Counted from the first letter of the stretch, positions 1-8,389 are shown. The stretch is DNA of 64,000 bases from Lentzea sp. NBRC 102530 (GCF_030269365.1 NZ_BSTF01000007.1:372001-436000), one strand, 5' to 3'. Notes: generated by a model from the sequence alone, not told the origin. Program-made: numbers and translations.

Positions 1-1444
1 TGCGGCCGTCGCCGGTCTCGACGACCTCGGCGGCGATGCCCGTCAACGCGTCGCGGAGCCGGGCGCGGCCCGCCTCGTCGCCGTCCGCGATCACCGCGCA
101 CGCGACCGGCGCGGCCTGGACGAGCTCGTCCTTCGCGGTGGGCAGGGTCAGCACGACCTCGGTGCCGACGCCCGGTGTGCTGCTCAGCGTCAGGGTCCCG
201 CCGAGGATCTCGGCGAGCTTGCGCGCGTAGGACAGGCCGAGGCCCGTGCCGCCGGCACCGACCTGCAGCGCGTTCGGCACCTGGTAGAACTCCTCGAACA
301 CCCTGGTCTGCTCGCCGGCCGGGATGCCGATTCCGGTGTCCACGACGACGAAGCGGACCTCGTCGGGTCCGGGGCCCGCCTCGGCGGTGAAGCGGATCTC
401 GCCGCGCTTGGTGAACTTGACGGCGTTGGACAGCACGTTGCGCAGGATCCGCACGAGCATCGTCTCGTCGGTGACCAGCGGCGGCAGCGCGGGCGTCTCG
501 TCGACGACCAGCTTCACGTCACCGGAGCGCAGCAACGGCCGCACCGCCGACCGCAGCTGGGAGATCACGTAGTCGAGCGCGACCGGCGCCGGTCGCGGCT
601 GGAGGCTGCCGGACTCGGCCTTGGCGGTGTCGAGCAGTTCGTTCACCAGGGCGAGCAACGTCGCCGCGGACTCGTTGATCAGGTCCACGTGGTGGCGCTG
701 GTCGTCGGTCATGGGGTCGCCGCCCGGCCCGCCGAGCAGCCGGGTCAGGCCGACCACCGAGTTGATCGGGCCGCGCAGCTCGTGGCTGATGTTGGACCAG
801 AACCGGATCCGGGCGGCGGCCGCCTCGCGCAGTTCGGCGGACTTGGCGTCGAGTTCGGCGTAGAGGGCGACCACGCCCTGGTTGGTCTGCTCCAGCTCGT
901 CGGACAGCTCCTGGTAGAGCGCGACGACACCGCGGTTGGTCTCCTCGAGCTCGGCGTTGAGCCGTTCCAGCTCCTTGCTCTTGGCCTCCAGGTGCTCGAG
1001 CGTCTCCAGCAGTTCCTGGTTCTGGGTGCGGAGTTCGTCGAGCGCGGTGGTGCCGGTGCTGTCGCGCAGGTCGTCCAGCAACGCGCCGTCGGGGACGACG
1101 GCGCGCGGGACGTGCTTCACGAGCGTCACGCCGGTCGAGGTCGTGAGCATCTCGTTCATCAGCCTGCGCGCGGTGTCCCAGCCGGGTCCTGCCGCGGTGA
1201 CCGGCGCGTGCCAGGTCAGTTCGACGAGCAGGGCCGCGACCGGGGCGCGCCGCAACCGGAAGACCGCGGTCGTGCTGACCTCCTGGCGCACGAGTTCCCG
1301 GCCGAGGTCGCTCAACGCCGTCGCCACGCGGATCTGGTCCTGGCCGTCGAGCCCCACCGACGCCGCGACCTGCCGGCCCCGCTGCCGGAGCAGGAACACG
1401 TCGGGCTCCTCGCCGACCACGAGGCGCAGCAGGTCGGTGGTCAT
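1..1444 (-). CDS. Hybrid sensor histidine kinase, C-terminus cut by the window edge
   Basis: About 481 residues are visible from an ATG at 1444; the frame is still open at base 1. The first ~60 residues resemble the N-terminal helices of the RsbT encoded two genes upstream (both carry a DV..xRQ stretch, then DQ..(K/R).xTA.S(E/D)L.R). A coiled coil (about 135-210) holds two near copies of TNxGVVALYxEL. Then come HisKA with H-box NISHELRGPIN (His near 220), HATPase_c with NVLSNAVKF, DTGIGIP and GTGLGLSY, and from about 455 the start of a receiver domain (VACAVIADGDEAGR). There is no membrane segment or signal peptide, so it is cytoplasmic. Its start overlaps the phosphatase stop by ATGA, making it the last visible gene of the stressosome operon. 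The kinase call is firm; its signal and partner are unknown. Confidence 0.93.
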   Translation of the reverse strand, partial: MTTDLLRLVVGEEPDVFLLRQRGRQVAASVGLDGQDQIRVATALSDLGRELVRQEVSTTAVFRLRRAPVAALLVELTWHAPVTAAGPGWDTARRLMNEMLTTSTGVTLVKHVPRAVVPDGALLDDLRDSTGTTALDELRTQNQELLETLEHLEAKSKELERLNAELEETNRGVVALYQELSDELEQTNQGVVALYAELDAKSAELREAAAARIRFWSNISHELRGPINSVVGLTRLLGGPGGDPMTDDQRHHVDLINESAATLLALVNELLDTAKAESGSLQPRPAPVALDYVISQLRSAVRPLLRSGDVKLVVDETPALPPLVTDETMLVRILRNVLSNAVKFTKRGEIRFTAEAGPGPDEVRFVVVDTGIGIPAGEQTRVFEEFYQVPNALQVGAGGTGLGLSYARKLAEILGGTLTLSSTPGVGTEVVLTLPTAKDELVQAAPVACAVIADGDEAGRARLRDALTGIAAEVVETGDGR

Positions 1445-2469
1445 GCCGGTCTGGCCACGAGCACGCAGGCGTCGTCCCTGCGCACCCCCGCCTCGCGCAG
1501 CAACGTCGCCGCGATCAGCAGGGGCGGGTCGGCGCGCAGGTCGCTGCACTGCTCGGGGCCCCAGCGCTCGGTGAGGCCGTCGGAGTGCAGCACCACCACG
1601 GCGCGTTCCGGGAGCTGGTAGTCGAACGCGCGGATCGTGCGCGCCTGGTGACCCGCCACGCCGGGCACCGAGATCATGCCGTGCTTGCGGTCGTCGCCGA
1701 GCACGGCCGCGGCGATGTTGCCGAGCCCGCAGAAGCGCACGGTCCTGGCGCGGAGGTCGAGGTCGGCGACCGCCACCGCTCCCCCGCGCGTGCCCCGCAA
1801 CGCGGTGTGCAGGCGTGCGACCGCCTGCTCCGGCGGCAGGAAGGGCTGTTCGCGGAACAGGCGCACCGCGATGTCCGAGGCCGCCGCCGCGAGCGGTCCG
1901 TGCCCGGAGCCGTCGCACATCATCAACGTCATGCGGTCGGCGGTGCGGCAGGCCGCGTAGGCGTCACCGCACATCTCCTCACCGCTGATCGGCCTGGTCA
2001 GCCCAGCCGCGGGTTCGTCGCCCCACTCGGGCTTCCAGTCGAGCACGGGCGCGAACCTCGCGACCAGCGCGGTGCCCGCGCCGAACCGGGACGTCATCGC
2101 GCAGGAGGTCGCGAGCCGCGCCACGGCACCGAGCCCCACGCCGAGCGTGCCGGTCGTGGAGTGCCCGTCCTCCCACGCCAGCGCCAGATCCGCGATGCCG
2201 GGCCCGCGGTCGATCGCGACGACCTCCACGGCCGCGTCGTGCTCTCCCCGCACCGACCGGATCAGCACGACGCCGTCCCAGGCGTGCTTGTGCAGGTTCG
2301 TCCCGATCTCGGTGGCGGCGAGGCCGATCTCGGCGGTGCGGTTCGCGGTGAACCCCAGCCGTTCGGCCAGGGACGTGACCGCCCGGCGGATCCTGCCCAC
2401 GTGGGCGGTCTCCTCCACCGGCAGCCACGCCTCGTCGCGCACCAGCGGCAGGCACTGCGCCGCAGTCAC
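1441..2469 (-). CDS. RsbW/RsbT-like ATPase fused to SpoIIE-type PP2C phosphatase
   Basis: The N-terminal third is an HATPase_c domain of the anti-sigma/switch kinase type (N-box ATEIGTNLHKHA, then DRGPGIAD and a glycine lid GTLGVGLGA). The rest is a SpoIIE/RsbX-like Ser/Thr phosphatase: the metal-binding MMCDGSGHG and the C-terminal LHSDGLTERW are both present. In stressosome systems such phosphatases reset phosphorylated RsbR/RsbS, which fits its place right after rsbT. The chosen GTG at 2469 gives the same 4-base overlap seen at the other junctions; a GTG at 2478 in frame is possible. Family assignment is firm, the precise substrate is inferred from context. Confidence 0.9.
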   Translation of the reverse strand: MTAAQCLPLVRDEAWLPVEETAHVGRIRRAVTSLAERLGFTANRTAEIGLAATEIGTNLHKHAWDGVVLIRSVRGEHDAAVEVVAIDRGPGIADLALAWEDGHSTTGTLGVGLGAVARLATSCAMTSRFGAGTALVARFAPVLDWKPEWGDEPAAGLTRPISGEEMCGDAYAACRTADRMTLMMCDGSGHGPLAAAASDIAVRLFREQPFLPPEQAVARLHTALRGTRGGAVAVADLDLRARTVRFCGLGNIAAAVLGDDRKHGMISVPGVAGHQARTIRAFDYQLPERAVVVLHSDGLTERWGPEQCSDLRADPPLLIAATLLREAGVRRDDACVLVARPA

Positions 2470-2879
2470 CTCTTCCACTTGGTCACCGTCACGACCGTGC
2501 CGCGGCCGACCTCGGTGTCGAGGTCGAACAGGTCCACCAGGCGGCGGGCGCCGCTCAGGCCGAGCCCGAGTCCGCTGCCGCTGCTCCAGCCGTCGGCGAG
2601 GGCGAGGGTGAGGTCCGGGATGCCCGGCCCCTCGTCGTGGAACGAGGCGCGCACGCCGGCGCGGCGCCCGTCGCTGACCTGCTCGACGCGGGCGAACCCT
2701 CCCCCGCCGTAGATGAGCGTGTTGCGCGCGAGCTCGCTCGCCGCGGTGACCAGTTTCGTCTGGTCCACCAACGAGAGCTTGGTGTCCTGCGCGTACGTGC
2801 GCACGAGCTGGCGCACCCGGACCACGTCGTCGTCCCCGCTGATCGGCAGCTCCTCCGGCCCTTCGGACCGGGGCGGCAT
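2466..2879 (-). CDS. rsbT: Switch serine/threonine kinase RsbT-like
   Basis: A 137-residue single-domain GHKL ATPase. The N-box region (TAASELARNTLIYGGGG), the G1 motif DEGPGIPD and the glycine-rich lid (SGLGLGLSGARRL) are all present. RsbT kinases phosphorylate STAS proteins of the stressosome and, once released, activate a downstream partner. The ATG at 2879 overlaps the rsbS stop by ATGA, so the two are translationally coupled in the order known from other bacteria (R-S-T). No sigB-like gene is visible, so the downstream output may be the hybrid kinase that ends this operon. Confidence 0.93.
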   Translation of the reverse strand: MPPRSEGPEELPISGDDDVVRVRQLVRTYAQDTKLSLVDQTKLVTAASELARNTLIYGGGGFARVEQVSDGRRAGVRASFHDEGPGIPDLTLALADGWSSGSGLGLGLSGARRLVDLFDLDTEVGRGTVVTVTKWKR

Positions 2880-3247
2880 CAGGCGTCCCGCGTTCGGAGC
2901 TGCTCGAGGATCTTCATGCCGCGTTCCAGGTCGAGCGCGGTCCGCACGCCGCCGAGCGTGAGACCCAGTTCCACCAGCGTGATCGCCACCGCCGGGCGCA
3001 TGCCCACGACCACCGTGTCGGCGTCGAACAGCCGGGAGATCGACGCGATCGTGGCGAACATCCGCCCGATGAAGGAGTCGACGATCTCGACCGCCGAGAT
3101 GTCGATGACCACGCCGTGCGCACCGGTGGCGCTGATCTTCTCCGCCAGGTCCTCCTGCAGGGCCAGCACGCTCTGGTCCTGCAGGTCGATCTGGATGGAG
3201 ACGAGCAGCACACCACCGATCTTCAGGATCGGGACGCGTTGGTCCAT
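2879..3247 (-). CDS. rsbS: Stressosome STAS protein RsbS-like
   Basis: A 122-residue stand-alone STAS domain. The phosphorylation loop EIVDSFIGRMF matches the loop around the conserved serine of RsbS, and VVVGMRPAVAITLVELG matches its second conserved block. RsbS forms the stressosome core with RsbR and holds RsbT until phosphorylated. The ATG at 3247 overlaps the rsbR stop by ATGA; a GTG one codon upstream (3250) is less likely. Family and role are established for homologues; the trigger here is unknown. Confidence 0.93.
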   Translation of the reverse strand: MDQRVPILKIGGVLLVSIQIDLQDQSVLALQEDLAEKISATGAHGVVIDISAVEIVDSFIGRMFATIASISRLFDADTVVVGMRPAVAITLVELGLTLGGVRTALDLERGMKILEQLRTRDA

Positions 3248-4098
3248 CACTGGGCCTCGCGGCGCACGACGTCGACGCCTTCGCGGCGCAGCGCGTGCCG
3301 CAGCGCGTCGGCGAGCGAGGCCTTGGTGACGATGTCACCGAACTCGATGCCCAGCGCCACGATCGTCTGCGCGATCTGCGGGCGGATGCCCGACACGATG
3401 CACTCCGCGCCCATCAGCCGGGCCGCGACGACCGTCTTGAGCAGGTGTTGCGCGACCTGCGTGTCGACGGCGAACACCCCGGTGATGTCGATGATCGCGT
3501 GCTCGGACCCGGTCTCGACGAGCGCTTCCAGCAGCTTCTCCATCACGACCTGGGTGCGGGCGGAGTCGAGCGTGCCGACCAGCGGCACCGCCAGCACGCC
3601 CTCCCAGATCTTCACCACCGGCGTGGTGAGCTCCAGCAACTGCTCGGACTGCTCGCGGATGATCTCGTCACGAGCCCGCGCGTAGAACTCGAACGTCAGC
3701 AGGCCGAGCGCGTCCAGCAGCCCGGAGAACGCCATGAGCTGGCGGAACATCTGCGGGTCGTCGCTGTTCTCGGTGAGGTCGAAGACCTGCCGCTTGAGGG
3801 AGAACACGCTCGCCGCCGTCTCGGACGGGGTGAAGCCCGCCCGCACCCGCGTGCGCGAGTACTCCTCCAGCAGCGACCGGATCTCGGCGAACTCGGGCCC
3901 GCCGGTGTCCTTGCCGTCCCGCCCGACCAGGGGCAGCAACGCCGCGAAGAACTCCTTGAAGTCGGCCTCGAGCTCCACCCGCGTCGACCGCCCGCGCAGC
4001 AGCGCGGCGACCGCGCTCACCCACTGGTCGATCAGGGGTTCGCTGTTGGCGCGCAACAGGTCGGTCAGGGTCTGGGCGCGCTCCGCGTCCGCAGTCAC
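3247..4098 (-). CDS. rsbR: Stressosome sensor RsbR-like (RsbR N-terminal domain plus STAS)
   Basis: 283 residues from a GTG at 4098, with GAGGAG about six bases upstream; an open frame continues to 4338 but reads as non-coding. The N-terminal ~150 residues are an all-helical, globin-like RsbR sensor domain, the C-terminal ~115 a STAS domain. Both threonine sites known from RsbR paralogues are visible: VFAVDTQVAQH and GIRPQIAQTIV. It heads an operon rsbR-rsbS-rsbT-PP2C-kinase whose every junction overlaps by four bases. No haem-ligating residues could be judged, so the sensed signal is open. Confidence 0.92.
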   Translation of the reverse strand: MTADAERAQTLTDLLRANSEPLIDQWVSAVAALLRGRSTRVELEADFKEFFAALLPLVGRDGKDTGGPEFAEIRSLLEEYSRTRVRAGFTPSETAASVFSLKRQVFDLTENSDDPQMFRQLMAFSGLLDALGLLTFEFYARARDEIIREQSEQLLELTTPVVKIWEGVLAVPLVGTLDSARTQVVMEKLLEALVETGSEHAIIDITGVFAVDTQVAQHLLKTVVAARLMGAECIVSGIRPQIAQTIVALGIEFGDIVTKASLADALRHALRREGVDVVRREAQ

Positions 4099-4325
4099 AC
4101 AGGTCTCCTCAGGCAGCCGGCACACGACGAACTCGGCAGGGAGTTCCACCGCGCCGACTGTTTGACGCCCCACCTGCCGCCCGCAGCCTACAGGCGATCT
4201 TCCGGGGCGAAATGCGGACTCGATCCGCGCACGCCGCATAACGCCGACGCATTCCGGTCCGATGTACCGGCCGAGTCGAGCTTTGTCCGCACCAGGAGGA
4301 ATTCCCGCCGATCCGAGGAGCACCG

Positions 4326-4523
4326 ATGGCCAGGTCATCCGTCGACGAGATCGACAACGCCCGCCGCCGGGCAGAGCTGAGCTGGGACGACTACGCGCGT
4401 CTGCTCCGCGGCCACCCCGAGGGCCCCCGGCTGCTCCGCGAGTTCCGGCCGATCGGCGGCCGGGACAGGCAGGGCAGGCTGCGCGAACTGGAGGACCTGG
4501 GCCGTCTCGGCGGGGGACGGTGA
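4326..4523 (+). CDS. Small hypothetical protein
   Basis: 65 residues, very rich in Arg, Glu and Asp, with no signal peptide or membrane segment and no recognised domain. It is supported by a good ribosome site (GAGGAG, 7 bases before the ATG), high third-position GC and a partner gene 6 bases downstream. It is read away from the stressosome operon; the 227-base gap 4099-4325 must hold both promoters but no clear operator was seen. Function unknown. Confidence 0.6.
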   Translation: MARSSVDEIDNARRRAELSWDDYARLLRGHPEGPRLLREFRPIGGRDRQGRLRELEDLGRLGGGR

Positions 4524-4529
4524 CCGGCC

Positions 4530-4838
4530 GTGGCCCTCTCCGTGGTGAACGACCAGCGCATCCGGGCCGCTGTGCGCGACTACCTCGAGGCGCAGGCGGC
4601 CGCCGCCCTCAACCCCGCGGCGAGCCCCGCCGTCGCCGCCCGGTTCAGCGAGCTGATCTCGGTCGTGTTCCCCGTGTCCGGCGTGCAGGACCGGTCGGCG
4701 TGCATGATCAACGAGTTCGCCGAGTGCTGGGGCAGGTCCGTCGCCACCCTCATGGACGTGGCGAGGGCCGGTGGCGCGAACCCCGACCTGGCGCAGGTCG
4801 CGAGGGTGTTGCTGAAGGGACCCGGCGAACTCATTTGA
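4530..4838 (+). CDS. Small hypothetical alpha-helical protein
   Basis: 102 residues from a GTG start 6 bases after the preceding small gene, so probably co-transcribed with it. The sequence is predicted helical and soluble (AVRDYLEAQAAAALNP, then RFSELISVVFP), with two cysteines near the middle. No domain was recognised. Its stop codon overlaps the -35 box of the downstream TetR gene. Confidence 0.6.
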   Translation: MALSVVNDQRIRAAVRDYLEAQAAAALNPAASPAVAARFSELISVVFPVSGVQDRSACMINEFAECWGRSVATLMDVARAGGANPDLAQVARVLLKGPGELI

Positions 4839-4864
4839 CGGAGTGAGCGCTCACTCCGCACTAT
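4835..4864 (+). promoter_or_regulatory. Promoter of the TetR gene, apparently leaderless
   Basis: TTGACG at 4835-4840 and CACTAT at 4859-4864 are separated by 18 bases. Transcription from such a promoter would begin near 4871, which is the first base of the TetR ATG, so the message would be leaderless; no Shine-Dalgarno sequence is present. The spacer is filled by the palindromic operator. Confidence 0.6.
4840..4857. promoter_or_regulatory. Perfect 18-base palindrome, probable TetR operator
   Basis: GGAGTGAGCGCTCACTCC is a perfect inverted repeat lying exactly between the -35 and -10 boxes of the TetR gene. This is the classic arrangement for autorepression. Its inner twelve bases differ at one position from the inner part of the cellobiose-locus LacI boxes, which may be chance. 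Confidence 0.72.
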
Positions 4865-4870
4865 GGGTGC

Positions 4871-5479
4871 ATGACACCAGCACCCGAGACCCGGCGACGA
4901 GCGCCGGGCATGAGCGCCGACGAGCGGCGCGCCATGATCGTGCACGCGGTGCTGCCGCTCCTGGTCGAGCACGGCGCCAACGTCACGAGCAGCCAGATCG
5001 CCCGTGCCGCGGGCATCGGCGAGGGCACGGTCTTCCGGGCGTTCAAGGACAAGGACGAGCTCCTCGACGCCTGCACGGCCGAGGCGTTGAAACCCGACCA
5101 CGTGCTCGACGCGATCGCCGAGATCCCCGCCGACCAGCCCCTGGAGGACCGGCTGGTCGAGGCCGCCGACGCACTCGGCGCGCACCTCGAACGCATGAGC
5201 GCGCTGATGAGCGCCCTGCACGCGTCCGGCCGGGTCCGCCACCGCGACCCGAAGAGCCCCCGCAGGGGCGCTCGCCGCGAGTCGATGGTCGCCATCCGCG
5301 CGGCGGTGGTCGAGCTGTTCGACCCCGAGGAGGACCGGATGAGGCTGCCACCCGAGCAGCTCGCCGGCCTGTTCCTGACCTTGTTGTCCGGCGGCCGCAG
5401 GCTGGCGCCGGACGTCGAAGCGCCCACCACGCGCCAGGTGGTCGACTTCTTCCTGCACGGCGCTGTGGAGGCTGGATGA
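4871..5479 (+). CDS. TetR-family transcriptional regulator
   Basis: 202 residues. The N-terminal helix-turn-helix is clear (SSQIARAAGIGEGTVFRAFKDK, about residues 38-59 in two segments); the C-terminal ligand domain is of ordinary length with no assignable ligand. Its stop overlaps an ATG (ATGA) of the ABC exporter frame, so it very likely controls that exporter and itself through the palindrome at 4840-4857. The inducer is unknown; drug or lipid efflux regulation is the usual role of this pairing. Confidence 0.92.
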   Translation: MTPAPETRRRAPGMSADERRAMIVHAVLPLLVEHGANVTSSQIARAAGIGEGTVFRAFKDKDELLDACTAEALKPDHVLDAIAEIPADQPLEDRLVEAADALGAHLERMSALMSALHASGRVRHRDPKSPRRGARRESMVAIRAAVVELFDPEEDRMRLPPEQLAGLFLTLLSGGRRLAPDVEAPTTRQVVDFFLHGAVEAG

Positions 5480-5493
5480 TCCCGGGAGGGGGC

Positions 5494-7440
5494 ATGGAGT
5501 TCGCGCTGGGGCGGAGAAACCGCCGCCGGCGCGCGTCGACGGTGCCGGACAGCGGGCTCACCGGGCCGGTCGACATCCCGGAACCGACGCAGGACGACGA
5601 ACCGAAGGACCTGCGCTCACGGCTCAAGCGCGTGCGGACGTCCGTGGTGGGCACGGTCCGCGGCCTGCCGAAGGTCGCGCGGCTGACCTGGGAGGCCAGC
5701 CCGGCCCTGACGATCGTGCTGGCGCTGATCACGGTGCTGGCGGGACTCCTGCCGACCGTGACGGCCTACGTCGCGAAGCTGTTGCTGGACTCCGTCGTCG
5801 CGGCGATCCAGGGCACCGGCACCACGCGCGACATCGTGAACGTGGCGTTGTTCCAGTTCGCCGTGCTCGCCGGGACCGCGCTGAGCAGCGCGCTGACGTC
5901 GATCGCGCAGTCGTTGCTGCAGGAACGCATGACGCTGACGATCCGGCACCGGGTGATGGCGCACGCGAGCGACCTGCACCTCGCGTACTTCGAGGGCTCG
6001 ACGTCGTACGACATGCTGCGCCAGGCCGCGCAGGAGGCACCGACGCGCCCGCTCGCGATGATGAACTCCGCGCTGGGCTTGCTGCGCACGCTGATCACGT
6101 TCAGCAGCATGATCGCGTTGCTCGTCGCGATCAGCCCGCTGCTGGCGCTCGTCGCGCTGCTGGCGCCGATCCCGGCGTTCATCTCGCAGTCGAAGTACGG
6201 CTCGCGCGCGTTCTGGCTGACGTTCATGATGTCGCCGATCAAGCGGCGGATGGATTACCTGTCCTCTTTGGTCACCACGGACACGTACGCCAAGGAGACC
6301 AAGCTCTTCGGCCTGGGCCCGTACTTCGTCGACCGGTTCCGCCGGCTCGGCACGGTGGCCTACGAACGATCACGCAAGCTGACCGTCAACCGCAACGTCA
6401 GTTCGACGTCCTGGGGCCTGCTGAGCACGGCCGCGGGGTCGGCGATCACGCTGTACATCGCGCTCGAAGCGGTCGGCGGCAGGCTCACGCTGGGCGACCT
6501 GGCGCTGTACACGGCCGCCGCGGCCTCCGTGCAGGCGTCGGTGTCGGGACTCTTCACGGCGTTCTCCGGGATGTACGAGAACAACCTCTACCTCGACACG
6601 CTGTACCGGTTCCTGGACACGAAGCCGGAGATCACCGCACCCGCGCGACCGCGCCCGATGCCGTCCACGGTGGAGGGTCACATCACCTTCGACGGCGTGA
6701 CCTTCAGCTATCCGGGGGCGCCGGAACCCGCGCTGGACCACGTCAGCTTCGAGATCCGTCCCGGCGAGACGGTGGCGGTCGTGGGCCGCAACGGCGCGGG
6801 CAAGTCGACGTTGTTCAAGCTGCTCTGCCGCCTCTACGACCCGACGGGCGGGCGCATCCTGCTCGACGGCGTCGACATCCGCGAGTACGACCCGGTCGCG
6901 CTGCGCACCCGGATCAGCGCGATGTTCCAGGACTACGTGACGTACCAGGGCACAGCGGCGGAGAACATCGGTCTCGGCGACCTGACCCGGCTGGAGGACC
7001 GCGAGCACATCGAGAACTCGGCCCGCCGCGCCGGTGCGGACGAACGGATCGAACGTCTCCCCCGCGGCTACGACAGCCCGCTCGGCCGCTGGTTCGACCA
7101 GGGCGTGAGCCTGTCCGGCGGCGAGTGGCAGAAGATCGCGCTCGCGAGGGCGTTCCAGCGGGAGGCACCGATCCTGGTGCTCGACGAACCGACCTCGGCC
7201 CTCGACGCGCAGGCGGAGCACGACCTGTTCTCCCGGCTGCGGGAGCTGTCGGAGGGCCGGACGACGCTGTACATCTCGCACCGGTTCTCGACCGTGCGAC
7301 AGGCGGAACGCATCCTGTTGCTGGAGCACGGGAAGGTCGCCGAGTACGGCACGCACGAGGAGCTGATGGCGGCCAAGGCGGGCTACGCCGAGCTGTTCAC
7401 GCTCCAGGCGCAGGCGTACCTGGACGAGGTGCCGAGCTGA
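5494..7440 (+). CDS. ABC exporter, fused membrane and ATPase domains
   Basis: 648 residues, a half-transporter expected to dimerise. An N-terminal soluble tail (~60 residues) precedes six membrane helices (about residues 75-370) and one ATPase domain: Walker A GRNGAGKST, signature LSGGEWQ, Walker B ILVLDEPTSALD and H-loop YISHRFS. The signature has GEW where GQR or GQQ is usual. The ATG at 5494 has GGGAGGGGG just before it; an in-frame ATG at 5476 overlapping the TetR stop is the alternative. The substrate cannot be read from sequence. Confidence 0.93.
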   Translation: MEFALGRRNRRRRASTVPDSGLTGPVDIPEPTQDDEPKDLRSRLKRVRTSVVGTVRGLPKVARLTWEASPALTIVLALITVLAGLLPTVTAYVAKLLLDSVVAAIQGTGTTRDIVNVALFQFAVLAGTALSSALTSIAQSLLQERMTLTIRHRVMAHASDLHLAYFEGSTSYDMLRQAAQEAPTRPLAMMNSALGLLRTLITFSSMIALLVAISPLLALVALLAPIPAFISQSKYGSRAFWLTFMMSPIKRRMDYLSSLVTTDTYAKETKLFGLGPYFVDRFRRLGTVAYERSRKLTVNRNVSSTSWGLLSTAAGSAITLYIALEAVGGRLTLGDLALYTAAAASVQASVSGLFTAFSGMYENNLYLDTLYRFLDTKPEITAPARPRPMPSTVEGHITFDGVTFSYPGAPEPALDHVSFEIRPGETVAVVGRNGAGKSTLFKLLCRLYDPTGGRILLDGVDIREYDPVALRTRISAMFQDYVTYQGTAAENIGLGDLTRLEDREHIENSARRAGADERIERLPRGYDSPLGRWFDQGVSLSGGEWQKIALARAFQREAPILVLDEPTSALDAQAEHDLFSRLRELSEGRTTLYISHRFSTVRQAERILLLEHGKVAEYGTHEELMAAKAGYAELFTLQAQAYLDEVPS

Positions 7441-8389
7441 CCGCGTAGAGGTCGGCGATCGCCTTCGCCTGTGCGGCAAGGGCATCGCGTGCGGCGTCGG
7501 GGCTGAGCACCTCGACGCCCGCGCCGAACGCGAGCAGCGTCTCCACGGCGCGCAACGACCGGAACCGCACGCGCACCTCGTTCCAACCGGGGTCGCGGGG
7601 CACCGGCGGGCCGTCGAGATCCCCCTCGTGCATCCGCAGGAACAACGCCAGCACGTCGTCCCGCACCAAAGCGGTGACGGCCACCGGCGACGGGAGGTCG
7701 TCGATCCGGCGGCGCAACGCCTCCCAGGCGTCGTCGAGTTCCACCCCGGCCCGGCGCCGGACGGGCTCGGCGACGACGACGGCCGACCGGGCCCGGTCCA
7801 GCCGGTAGAGGTGCGGTTCACCCTGGTGGTCGGCGACCAGGTACCAGACGCCGGCCTTGTTGACCAAGCCGTACGGGTCGACGGTGTAGGTGCGGACCCG
7901 GTTGTCGCGCCCGTGCCGGTAGCGCAGCCGGAGCCGCCGGTCGGCGAACACGGCCCGTTGGTAGACCTCCAGGTCCGAGGCCCCGGGAGAGCCGCGCCAG
8001 CGGACGGGGTCGATCAGGACGCGCCTGCTGGTCAGGTCGGCGCCGCCCTGGTGCGGGGCGGGCAGGGCGGCCATCACCTTGCGCAGCGCCGACCCGAGGG
8101 CCTGGCCGAGGCCGAGGTCCGCGTGCGCCGAGCCCGCCAGCACCACGAACAACGCGCGGGACTCGTCGGCGGTGAGCCCGGTGACGTCGGTGTGGTAGCC
8201 GGGCAGCAGCGCGATGCCGCCCTGCGGTCCGCGCACGGTGTAGACCGGCACGCCCGCGGCCGACAGGGCCTCGAAGTCGCGCATGATCGTGCGCGCCGAC
8301 ACCTCCAGCCGGGCGGCCAGGTCGGCGGCGGACAGCTGCCCGTGCGTCTGCAGGAGCAGCAGGATCGAGAGCAACCGGTCGGACTTCAT
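7397..8389 (-). CDS. WYL-domain transcriptional regulator
   Basis: About 330 residues. An N-terminal DeoR-like winged helix (SAADLAARLEVSARTIMRDF) is followed by a WYL domain (VYQRAVFADRRLRLRYR, then GLVNKAGVWYLVADHQG) and a C-terminal WCX-like extension. WYL proteins bind small molecules or nucleic acid and act as repressors or activators. The ATG at 8389 is preceded by GGAGGA; an in-frame TTG at 8398 is possible. Its 3' end overlaps the 3' end of the convergent ABC exporter by 44 bases. It faces a SnoaL-like gene across a 95-base promoter region with a palindrome. Confidence 0.9.
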   Translation of the reverse strand: MKSDRLLSILLLLQTHGQLSAADLAARLEVSARTIMRDFEALSAAGVPVYTVRGPQGGIALLPGYHTDVTGLTADESRALFVVLAGSAHADLGLGQALGSALRKVMAALPAPHQGGADLTSRRVLIDPVRWRGSPGASDLEVYQRAVFADRRLRLRYRHGRDNRVRTYTVDPYGLVNKAGVWYLVADHQGEPHLYRLDRARSAVVVAEPVRRRAGVELDDAWEALRRRIDDLPSPVAVTALVRDDVLALFLRMHEGDLDGPPVPRDPGWNEVRVRFRSLRAVETLLAFGAGVEVLSPDAARDALAAQAKAIADLYAVSSAPRPGTPAPGA

